Position numbers and translations under genes: made by a program. This document shows, one piece after another, positions 1 to 5,717 of a stretch of DNA of 5,717 nt. How positions within the stretch are numbered: the first letter of the stretch is position 1; the number at the start of each line of letters is the position of its first letter. Source of the stretch: Bacillota bacterium (lineage in GTDB: Bacteria; Bacillota; Clostridia; Christensenellales; Aristaeellaceae); the NCBI GenBank assembly GCA_023415715.1, contig JAEZJP010000010.1, positions 1 to 5,717 on the forward strand, in the 5' to 3' direction. The notes under the pieces were generated by a model. That model was not told where the DNA came from. It saw nothing but the letters and a program-made list of their open reading frames with translations, and searched no databases.

Positions 1-35
1 GATTTTTTTCCCTCGCTGCCCTACACTTCTTTTGA

Positions 36-74
36 GACAGCCCCTTTTACCGCCTTGCCACGACAGCCCCTTTT
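36..74. repeat. 13-bp direct repeat (GACAGCCCCTTTT) downstream of asnA
   Basis: The 13-mer GACAGCCCCTTTT occurs at 36-48 and again, identical, at 62-74. The first copy is preceded by TTTGA, giving TTTGAGACAGCCCC, which resembles the GGGGCTGTCTCAAA-type ends often found at insertion-sequence termini and in short dispersed repeats of Clostridia-like genomes. That resemblance is from memory and was not searched. No transposase is visible. The second copy also takes part in a weak stem (CCCTT 68-72 with AAGGG 79-83), which could contribute to ending asnA transcription, but no T-run follows it in the asnA direction. A T-run at 3-9 on the plus strand could be the tail of a terminator for something left of the window. 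Nothing else is recognisable in 1-96. Confidence 0.4.
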
Positions 75-96
75 CATCAAGGGATGGCACTTTGCG

Positions 97-1104
97 TCAA
101 AGCAGCATGATCCTGGCGCGCCTGCAGGCTTCCATGGTATCCTGATCCCAGATGGAGGACTGCACCTCACCGATATGGGCCTTGTTCAGCAGCAGCATGC
201 AAAGGCGTGACTGCCCGATGCCGCCGCCCATGGTCAGGGGCAGCTCGCCGGAAAGAAGCATGCGGTGGAAGTTAAGGCTGCGGCGGTCATCACAATGGGC
301 CAGGGTAAGCTGCCTGTCCAGCGACTCGCTGTCCACGCGGATGCCCATAGAGGAAATCTCCAAGACGCAATCCAGCAGCGGATAGTAAAACAGGATGTCT
401 CCGTTAAGCTGCCAATCGTCATAGTCCGGGGCGCGCCCGCCATGAGGCTGGCCGGAGAGGAGTTTTCCGCCGATTTGCATCACAAAGGCCGTGCCGTGCT
501 CCCGTACAAACAGGTATTCCCGCTGTTCGGGGGAAGCGTCGGGGTAGCGGTTCTCCAACTCCTGGGAGGTGATAAAGCTCACCTCACGGCGCAGCCGCAC
601 ATCTATCTGATGAAACCGCGCCCGAACGGTGTCCAGCGTGTGAGCGATGCAGGTGACGATGGCCTGCACCGTGGTTTTCAGGTATTCGATGGTACGGTCC
701 TGGGGGGCGATGACCTTTTCCCAGTCCCATTGATCTACATAGATGGAGTGCAGGTTATCCAGCTGCTCGTCGCGGCGGATGGCGTTCATGTCAGTGTACA
801 GGCCTTTGCCTGGATGAAAATCATAGCGGTACAACGCCATGCGCTTCCACTTGGCCAGGGAGTGCACCACCTCGGCGGTGATGCCGGTCGCCGGCACCTG
901 GAAGCTGACGGGCCGCTCCACACCGTTTAAGTTGTCGTTCAGGCCCGATGATGCGTCCACAAACAGGGGCGCTGAAACGCGCTTGAGATTCAGGGCGCTG
1001 GCCAAGGTGTCCTGGAAGCTGCGCTTGATAAGCGCGATGGCGCTTTGGGTCTCATACAGATTTAACTCGGAGCTGTATCCTTCCGGGATCGTTACACGGT
1101 GCAT
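97..1104 (-). CDS. asnA: Aspartate--ammonia ligase (asparagine synthetase A)
   Basis: Cytosolic enzyme that makes L-asparagine from L-aspartate, ammonia and ATP, releasing AMP and pyrophosphate; unlike AsnB it uses free ammonia rather than glutamine. The product is 335 residues, close to the roughly 330 usual for the family, and is complete at both ends. It reads as AsnA throughout: IPEGY and YETQ near the N-terminus, RVSAPLFV at 42-49, SLAKWKR at 82-88, YVDQWDWEK at 122-130, SGQPHGGRAPDYDDW at 217-231, and GGGIGQSRL at 293-301. The last matches motif 3 of class II aminoacyl-tRNA synthetases, whose catalytic fold AsnA shares. The start ATG (1102-1104) gives the family-typical N-terminus. A GAGG lies 13 bases upstream, a rather long spacing, and sits inside an overlapping small ORF, so translational coupling is possible. 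I saw no T-box-like element upstream. The gene is divergent from the Ca2+ ATPase gene. Confidence 0.96.
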   Translation of the reverse strand: MHRVTIPEGYSSELNLYETQSAIALIKRSFQDTLASALNLKRVSAPLFVDASSGLNDNLNGVERPVSFQVPATGITAEVVHSLAKWKRMALYRYDFHPGKGLYTDMNAIRRDEQLDNLHSIYVDQWDWEKVIAPQDRTIEYLKTTVQAIVTCIAHTLDTVRARFHQIDVRLRREVSFITSQELENRYPDASPEQREYLFVREHGTAFVMQIGGKLLSGQPHGGRAPDYDDWQLNGDILFYYPLLDCVLEISSMGIRVDSESLDRQLTLAHCDDRRSLNFHRMLLSGELPLTMGGGIGQSRLCMLLLNKAHIGEVQSSIWDQDTMEACRRARIMLL

Positions 1105-1225
1105 ATCTTTCGCACATCCTCAAAATTTGGTCAAATACAGGCTTTGCGCGGCCATCACCGGAACGCGCCAAATCATAAATGGAGCATTTCTGGGCTTTTT
1201 GTAAATCTCCTGCATAACGAACCAT
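1052..1225 (-). CDS. Possible small upstream ORF overlapping the asnA start (57 aa, unknown)
   Basis: A 57-codon ORF begins at ATG 1223-1225 and ends 53 bases inside asnA in another frame. The ATG has a good ribosome site, GAAGG, five bases upstream (1231-1235). A longer version from GTG 1256-1258 would add 11 residues. The deduced protein is charged and looks helical in its first two thirds (SIYDLARSGDG and FDQILRMCERYA segments), reads more like real protein than the opposite-strand frames, and has no signal peptide or membrane segment. It has a single Asn codon, so it is not an obvious asparagine-attenuation leader. The asnA ribosome site lies within it, so ribosomes finishing or pausing here could affect asnA initiation. 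I recognise no family. It could equally be a decayed gene remnant or a chance ORF. Confidence 0.27.
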   Translation of the reverse strand: MVRYAGDLQKAQKCSIYDLARSGDGRAKPVFDQILRMCERYAPCNDPGRIQLRVKSV

Positions 1226-1327
1226 ATTTTCCTTCAAATCCGCCAGTAAACTGTACACGAAGAATGCAAGATAAGGACCGCTCCATGAAACATACCGCCA
1301 TAGTCGCGCGCATAATCTCGTGCGTAT

Positions 1328-1335
1328 GGAGGTGA
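1328..1335 (+). promoter_or_regulatory. Strong ribosome binding site deciding the ATPase start
   Basis: GGAGGTGA is a near-perfect Shine-Dalgarno sequence. It is 9 bases from ATG 1345 but only 3 bases from the in-frame TTG at 1339, so ATG 1345 is the real start and the two extra N-terminal codons should be dropped. Confidence 0.85.
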
Positions 1336-1344
1336 GGCTTGCAT

Positions 1345-4011
1345 ATGCATTTCGTGGTTAGGAATCAAGCACCCCGACGCGATTTGCTTACCGGGCTGAC
1401 AAACGAGCAGGTGATCGCTTCACGTGAGTGTAATGGCAGCAACATATTAAAGCAAGCGAAACAAAAAGGACTGCTTTCGCAGTTCTTTGAGAACCTCTCG
1501 GACCACATTATCAGGATACTGCTTGTCGCGCTGGGGATCAATCTCATTTTTACATTGAACGGATCAAAATGGTACGATTCCATAGGCATTGCGCTGGCGA
1601 TCCTTTTGTCAACATTGGTGGCCACGCTTTCCATGCATCAAAGCGAAACGGCATTTAAGAAACTGCAGGAAGAAGCTTCTCAAATTACATGCCGGGTGAT
1701 GCGTTCGGGCGCGACGCAACTTATAAGCCTCGGGGAGGTCGTCGTAGGAGACCTGGTGCTTTTGCAGCCGGGTGAGCGGATTCCGGCTGATGGCATCATT
1801 TTGAGCGGAGAACTGGATGTGGATCAGTCATCGCTCAATGGCGAAACGAAAGAAGCGCATAAGGCGCCGGGCAGGTCCGGCGGTGAGATCGGATTTTCAA
1901 ATCCATCCCGCTTGTTCTCGGGCAGCGTAGTCTGCGCGGGCGACGGTGTTATGCGTGTGGAAGGGGTAGGGGAAAAAACCTTTCTGGGCCGGCTGGCAGG
2001 AGAGATTCAGGAAGAAACGCGTGAAAGCCCGCTGAAACTGCGCCTTGCGCGTTTGGCCGGCGCCATCAGCAAGTTCGGTACCGCGGGGGCATTGCTGGTT
2101 GCCGTTGCGGACTTGTTTCATATATTCGTACTCTCCAGCGGGTTTAATTTTTCAATCATGCAGAATATGATAAAGGCTCCCGGTTTTTTGATTGCAAGCG
2201 TATTGCATGCGGTTACATTGGCTGTTACCGTGATCGTTGTGGCAGTGCCGGAAGGGCTTCCGATGATGATCACGGTTGTATTGTCGGCCAATATGAAACG
2301 GATGCTGCGTGATAATGTGCTCATACGCAGGCTTGTAGGGATTGAGACGGCAGGCAGCGTCGACGTATTGTTCACCGACAAGACGGGTACGCTCACCCAG
2401 GGACAATTATCTGTGGACTGTGTTGTGCGTGGTGACGGATACCGCTATGACGATCCCGGCAAGGCAGCCGGCGACGAGAAATATTGGAAGATACTGCACA
2501 CATCGCTTAAGTGGAACAACGCTGCGGACATAGCAGACGGTATACCTGCAGGCGGCAATACAACCGACCGCGCATTGCTGCGGTATGTGATGGATTCTAC
2601 CAACCCTGGCGTGCATGTGACCCAAGGCAATGTTATACCGTTCTCCAGCGATACCAAGTTTATGGCAACGGATGTTACCGGCGATTACAACCTTACCTTG
2701 TTAAAGGGCGCGCCGGAGCGGATTGTCTTAAGCTGCACAAAATATATCGATGTAAGTGGGTTTGAGCAGCCGCTGCTAAGCCATGCGGCCATCAACCGGA
2801 TCATATCCGAGATGGCAGGCAAAGGCATGCGCATCCTGGCTGTGGCAACGTCGCCCACACCGGTTGTTAAGTCCGGGGAATTCCAGCAGTTAACCCTTAT
2901 CGGGCTGATCGGGATCAAGGACCCGCTGCGTAAGGAGGCGGCCGGCAGTGTGCGCGCTTTGCAGGAGGCGGGCGTGCAGGTGATCATGATTACCGGGGAC
3001 AGCAAGGAGACGGCGGAAGCCATTGCCCGTGATGCGAAGCTGCTTGTCCGGACGCAGGATCTGATTATGACGTCTGCGCAGCTTAATGCAATGAGCGATG
3101 AAGCGCTTATAAAAGCGCTGCCGGACATACGCGTAATTGCCAGGGCGCTGCCCGGCGACAAGAGCCGCCTTGTAGGGCTTGCGCAGCGGCGCGGCTCCGT
3201 GGTGGGTATGACGGGGGACGGCGTGAACGATTCGGCCGCACTGAAAAAGGCGGATATTGGTTTCGCCATGGGCAGCGGCACAGAGGTTGCCAAAGAGGCA
3301 AGCGACGTCGTGATCCTGGACGACAATCTTGCTTCCATCGTCAAGGCAATGCTGTACGGCCGAACAATTTTCCGGTCGATCCGCAAGTTTATCGTGTTTC
3401 AGCTGACAGTGAATTTGTGTGCTGTCGGCGTTTCCATCATTGCGCCATTTATCGGATATGAAGAACCGCTGTCCGTATTGCAGATGCTGTGGATCAATAT
3501 GGTCATGGATACATTGGCCGGGCTGGCATTCAGCGGCGAACCGGCCCTGAAACGGTATCTGCGTCAAAAACCGAAGCGCCGCGAGGAACCCATCATCAAC
3601 CGTGAGACAGCCGGTCAAATAGCCGTGATGGGAGCATTCACGATGCTTCTGTGCCTATGGTTCCTTGTAAGCCGCTATATACAAACAATGTTCCCGCCTG
3701 TTAACGGGAAACCCATCCTGCTGACCGCGTTTTTTGCAGTGTTCATCTATGCGGGCATCTTCAACAGCATCTCCGCAAGAACCGACAGTATGAATTTGTT
3801 TGATCATATTCTGGGAAACAAGGCGTTTATGGTCGTCATGTCGTTTGTATTCCTTGTTCAGACAGGCCTGCTCTTTTGGGGCGGCAGCCTGTTCCGCTCC
3901 TATGGCCTTACATTGCACCAATGGTTTTTCTGCATCCTGCTTTCGACCATCGTTATTCCTGTTGATCTTCTTAGGAAGGCCATACGAAGGTGCATGAACA
4001 ATGGGAAATGA
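1345..4011 (+). CDS. Calcium-transporting P-type ATPase, PMCA type (P2B-like)
   Basis: Membrane pump that couples ATP hydrolysis to export of Ca2+ from the cytosol. The 888-residue protein is complete. It has the actuator loop with NGET at 165-168, PEGLP in TM4 (302-306, ion-binding Glu303), the phosphorylation motif DKTGTLT (345-351, Asp345), KGAPE in the nucleotide-binding domain (454-458), TGD (550-552) and GDGVND (624-629). About ten membrane segments are seen near 54-71, 77-97, 244-264, 282-310, 682-702, 713-731, 759-779, 791-811, 827-846 and 860-878. TM5 reads FQLTVNLCAV and TM6 reads WINMVMD (Asn718, Asp722), as in eukaryotic plasma-membrane pumps rather than SERCA, which suggests one Ca2+ per cycle. 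The usual TGES of the actuator domain is NGET here; the catalytic Glu is kept. There is no long C-terminal calmodulin-binding tail. The gene appears monocistronic and is divergent from asnA. Ca2+ is the best substrate call; Mn2+ cannot be excluded. Confidence 0.93.
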   Translation: MHFVVRNQAPRRDLLTGLTNEQVIASRECNGSNILKQAKQKGLLSQFFENLSDHIIRILLVALGINLIFTLNGSKWYDSIGIALAILLSTLVATLSMHQSETAFKKLQEEASQITCRVMRSGATQLISLGEVVVGDLVLLQPGERIPADGIILSGELDVDQSSLNGETKEAHKAPGRSGGEIGFSNPSRLFSGSVVCAGDGVMRVEGVGEKTFLGRLAGEIQEETRESPLKLRLARLAGAISKFGTAGALLVAVADLFHIFVLSSGFNFSIMQNMIKAPGFLIASVLHAVTLAVTVIVVAVPEGLPMMITVVLSANMKRMLRDNVLIRRLVGIETAGSVDVLFTDKTGTLTQGQLSVDCVVRGDGYRYDDPGKAAGDEKYWKILHTSLKWNNAADIADGIPAGGNTTDRALLRYVMDSTNPGVHVTQGNVIPFSSDTKFMATDVTGDYNLTLLKGAPERIVLSCTKYIDVSGFEQPLLSHAAINRIISEMAGKGMRILAVATSPTPVVKSGEFQQLTLIGLIGIKDPLRKEAAGSVRALQEAGVQVIMITGDSKETAEAIARDAKLLVRTQDLIMTSAQLNAMSDEALIKALPDIRVIARALPGDKSRLVGLAQRRGSVVGMTGDGVNDSAALKKADIGFAMGSGTEVAKEASDVVILDDNLASIVKAMLYGRTIFRSIRKFIVFQLTVNLCAVGVSIIAPFIGYEEPLSVLQMLWINMVMDTLAGLAFSGEPALKRYLRQKPKRREEPIINRETAGQIAVMGAFTMLLCLWFLVSRYIQTMFPPVNGKPILLTAFFAVFIYAGIFNSISARTDSMNLFDHILGNKAFMVVMSFVFLVQTGLLFWGGSLFRSYGLTLHQWFFCILLSTIVIPVDLLRKAIRRCMNNGK

Positions 4012-4135
4012 CTTGCGCCTAATTACTAATGGACTTTCAACTACATAAGTTACGGAATATATGCAACTGCAATATGCTGGTTAGCTTTTCTGCTGGGGGT
4101 CTTGGTTGCTTGGTAAATCTATTAACCTTCGCCTG

Positions 4136-4184
4136 AACGCCGTAGGGGCGACTAATAATCGCCCCTACGGTGTTGTTTGTTTAT
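4136..4184 (+). terminator. Stem-loop between convergent genes, probable terminator and/or dispersed palindromic repeat
   Basis: The arms CCGTAGGGGCGA (4140-4151) and TCGCCCCTACGG (4159-4170) are perfect 12-bp inverted repeats around a 7-base loop (CTAATAA). Pairing extends outward through a G-T wobble and three more pairs to 4136-4174. A T-rich stretch (TGTTGTTTGTTTATT, 4171-4185) follows on the plus strand, which fits a rho-independent terminator for the ATPase gene, although the stem begins about 125 bases after the stop codon. The stem is palindromic, so it could also stop minus-strand transcripts from the Lgt-like gene, but the downstream T-run is lacking in that direction. Similar GTAGGGGCGA palindromes are, from memory, repeated in many Clostridia-like genomes, so this may be a REP-like element. 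The rest of 4012-4234 holds nothing I recognise. Confidence 0.7.
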
Positions 4185-4234
4185 TGACCTCTCTGCCGGG
4201 GCTTGTGAAATTCGTTGCTTCTGTAATTGAAAGT

Positions 4235-5269
4235 CTATTCGCTTGCCGCTATGATTGTTTGTTTTTTGACCCGGAGGATAACAAAGAAAGCAAAGGCAAG
4301 ATATGATGCCAGCACCAATACATACGCGCTGTACAGAATAACCGGCGAGATATTAAGCCGGTCCAGCGCTTTTTCCAGCCCGAATGATGCTGCTGCCGCC
4401 GCAACGGATGCGATGACAGCCGCCGGGATGCGGCGGACACGCTTGGCAAAGAGGACCAGCGCGCCGGTGGCCATCAGCATGGCAAGCACTTGCTGTGCCT
4501 TGACAAAGCCCCAGATCATGTGCCGGTCGGCACGCAGGCTTTCCATCAGAATCTGCGCCGTGCCGTAGAGCAGGAAGAAGAGCATCATGCCATCACCGGC
4601 AAGGCCCTTTTTGCTTAGGTTTAGAATGACCAGCGTAATCAATATGAAAAGCGCAATCATGGCTTCCATCAGCCATACGTTGAGTATCCCGCCAAAGTTC
4701 CCTTCAATAACAAACAGGCCGGAAAAATCCACATCCATGCCAAAGCCCATCGTTGTATACTTTTCGCCGATCCGGGCGATAAGGACAAAAGCGGCCAGTG
4801 AGACCGCAGCGGTATCCATAAAGCGCCTGACGTCCGTTTTATTCATAACCAAACGGGCCGCCAGCGCCGCTCCCAGCAATGCGCCGGCCATGGACATGCC
4901 GCCCTCCCAGATCCTTAAAAAGGCCAGGCTGCCGGTTTCTTCCGCATAAAAGCTGATATTGGCCAGGCAATAAAGCGCGCGGGAAAAGATAATGCCAAGC
5001 CATAATGAAAGCGCCGAGAGCTGGGCTGTTTGCGGCCTGGGCTTTAAGTTCCGCGTTAAAAACACTACCAAGAGGATGGCTATGACCGCGCCCAATGCCA
5101 ATGTGCAGCCATACGGCCATACCTGCAATTGGTATGCCACTGGAGCCTCACCTACATAGTAGGCGTTCTGCGCTTCATACAGCATCAGCCCGTCCGGCAC
5201 AAACAGGCACAGCACAGCCAATCCAAGCAGCGCAGCCATCCAATACAGCAGATTCTTCATATGTTTCAT
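4235..5269 (-). CDS. Divergent prolipoprotein diacylglyceryl transferase (Lgt)-family membrane protein
   Basis: Polytopic membrane protein of 344 residues with about ten hydrophobic segments (near 5-26, 53-72, 83-103, 124-140, 154-168, 197-218, 227-243, 258-275, 283-297 and 310-332). The Lgt relationship is shown by WEGGMSMAGALLG at 121-133, ARIG at 165-168 with a later GFG, and ESLRADRH at 244-251. Canonical Lgt transfers diacylglycerol from phosphatidylglycerol to the lipobox cysteine of prolipoproteins. Here the His of the GGMSFHGG motif is Ala (128), and the Asn and Glu residues of the RLGNFxNxE signature are not present, while the two arginines that align with the essential ones (166 and 246) remain. 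Two extra C-terminal membrane segments make it longer than usual Lgt (about 260-290). It is therefore probably a paralogue with altered or no canonical activity. The start at 5269 is preferred because GAGGAAAG lies at a proper distance; ATG 5284 would add five residues but lacks a ribosome site. It follows the glycosidase gene closely and is likely co-transcribed with it. Confidence 0.8.
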   Translation of the reverse strand: MKHMKNLLYWMAALLGLAVLCLFVPDGLMLYEAQNAYYVGEAPVAYQLQVWPYGCTLALGAVIAILLVVFLTRNLKPRPQTAQLSALSLWLGIIFSRALYCLANISFYAEETGSLAFLRIWEGGMSMAGALLGAALAARLVMNKTDVRRFMDTAAVSLAAFVLIARIGEKYTTMGFGMDVDFSGLFVIEGNFGGILNVWLMEAMIALFILITLVILNLSKKGLAGDGMMLFFLLYGTAQILMESLRADRHMIWGFVKAQQVLAMLMATGALVLFAKRVRRIPAAVIASVAAAAASFGLEKALDRLNISPVILYSAYVLVLASYLAFAFFVILRVKKQTIIAASE

Positions 5270-5274
5270 GTCGG

Positions 5275-5282
5275 CTTTCCTC
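5275..5282 (-). promoter_or_regulatory. Ribosome binding site deciding the Lgt-like start
   Basis: On the minus strand GAGGAAAG occupies 5282 down to 5275, with the GAGG core nine bases before ATG 5267-5269. The upstream in-frame ATG at 5282-5284 overlaps this site and has only AAGCCAA before it. This favours initiation at 5269. Confidence 0.55.
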
Positions 5283-5289
5283 ATTTGGC

Positions 5290-5717
5290 TTAAGGTTTTA
5301 CGGCGCTGGCCACATAGATGATATCGCTCTGGGGGCGTTCGTTGTTGACAGTCTTGCTGTCCAGGTATTTTCCGTTAAATACCGTCACGCAAGACTGGCC
5401 GCCATCCAGATTGTAGGCAAATTTCACGCCAAGTGTGCCCATGAAATCAGCCATTTCCTGATGCGTGCAGCATTTGATCTTTGATCCTTCCACCTCAACA
5501 AACACATAAGAAAGCGGGCCTGCTTGTGCGATCACCGAGCGCGGCAGGCGGCTTTTGCCGTCAAAATAATAGTCATCGCGGACTTGCGCCACTTTGCCGT
5601 CAACCACCAGCGCGGGGCCAAAGCTGAAAGCATTGACGATCACACCGCCATTTTTGATATAGGCTTGAATCTCTTCCGCTTTGTTTTCGCTAGTGAAGAT
5701 ATGAAAATCGCCCTGAT
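5290..5717 (-). CDS. Phosphodiester glycosidase family protein (NAGPA-type domain), 5' end outside window
   Basis: Only the C-terminal 141 residues are visible: the frame is open with no stop to the right edge, and a GTG at 5641-5643 is an internal codon, because the upstream in-frame sequence (FTSENKAEEIQAYIKNGG) reads smoothly into it. The domain resembles the phosphodiester glycosidase / N-acetylglucosamine-1-phosphodiester alpha-N-acetylglucosaminidase family, whose members cleave sugar phosphodiesters and are often secreted or membrane-anchored in bacteria. Supporting features are RSVIAQAG at visible residues 59-66, the family hallmark AYNLDGGQS at 100-108, and RPQSDIIYVAS near the C-terminus, in the same order as in the family. 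The usual GGGSS after LDG is GGQSC here. Signal peptide or anchor cannot be judged as the N-terminus is missing. The stop codon lies about 20 bases before the preferred start of the Lgt-like gene, so the two probably form an operon. The substrate is unknown. Confidence 0.85.
   Translation of the reverse strand, partial: QGDFHIFTSENKAEEIQAYIKNGGVIVNAFSFGPALVVDGKVAQVRDDYYFDGKSRLPRSVIAQAGPLSYVFVEVEGSKIKCCTHQEMADFMGTLGVKFAYNLDGGQSCVTVFNGKYLDSKTVNNERPQSDIIYVASAVKP

Noticed and set aside
265..930. 221-codon plus-strand ORF inside asnA
   Set aside because: It is antisense to a clearly conserved gene, and its translation has no recognisable protein features.
1298..1329. Imperfect inverted repeat (CCATA ... 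TATGG) overlapping the ATPase ribosome site, a possible translational switch
   Set aside because: Only five outer pairs plus a few interrupted inner pairs; it covers two bases of the ribosome site and resembles no known riboswitch.
1339..1344. TTG start two codons before the ATPase ATG
   Set aside because: It is only 3 bases from the GGAGGTGA ribosome site, while ATG 1345 is 9 bases away, an optimal distance.
1105..1344. T-box leader or clear sigma-70 promoters in the divergent region
   Set aside because: No T-box-like GGTGG-containing element was seen. Candidate boxes (TTGTAA 1199-1204 with CATATT 1223-1228 on plus; TATGAT at 1177-1172 on minus) match too weakly or lack a properly spaced partner.
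1340..1349. Palindrome TGCATATGCA across the ATPase start codon, a possible operator
   Set aside because: Ten bases is short, it overlaps the coding start, and no second copy or known operator match was found.
2685..3618. Long minus-strand ORFs (233 and 242 codons) inside the ATPase gene
   Set aside because: They are shadows of the conserved ATPase frame; their products are low-complexity and unrelated to any family I know.
5290..5643. Treating the glycosidase as a complete 117-residue protein starting at GTG 5643
   Set aside because: The frame continues upstream without a stop to the window edge, with plausible domain sequence, and 117 residues is too short for the family.

Overview
The window looks like chromosomal DNA of moderate GC content from a low-to-mid GC Gram-positive bacterium, most likely an anaerobic member of Bacillota (Clostridia-like). 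This is inferred from strong AGGAGG-type ribosome sites, use of the ammonia-dependent asparagine synthetase AsnA, a PMCA-type calcium ATPase, and a phosphodiester glycosidase gene next to an Lgt-family membrane protein. No phage, CRISPR, tRNA or rRNA sequence was seen.

Layout. Positions 1-96 are non-coding and carry a T-run and a 13-bp direct repeat. Positions 97-1104 (minus strand) encode a full-length AsnA. A possible small gene or leader ORF (1052-1225, minus) overlaps the asnA start. The 1105-1344 region separates two divergent units. Positions 1345-4011 (plus) encode an 888-residue calcium-transporting P-type ATPase, behind a very strong ribosome site that fixes ATG 1345 as the start. 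Positions 4012-4234 separate convergent genes and contain a near-perfect stem-loop at 4136-4174. Positions 4235-5269 (minus) encode a divergent Lgt-family polytopic membrane protein. Positions 5290-5717 (minus) are the C-terminal part of a phosphodiester glycosidase (NAGPA-type domain) whose start lies beyond the right edge.

How the genes relate. AsnA (cytosolic amidation of aspartate) and the Ca2+ pump (export of cytosolic Ca2+) are housekeeping or homeostasis functions with no obvious mechanistic link; they share only a divergent promoter region. The glycosidase and Lgt-like genes are on the same strand with about 20 bp between stop and start and are very probably co-transcribed. Together they suggest an envelope function, but the Lgt-like protein lacks several residues considered essential in canonical Lgt, so its reaction should not be assumed. 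This pair is the most interesting part of the window. Otherwise the window is ordinary, and I see no convincing new defence or mobile system.
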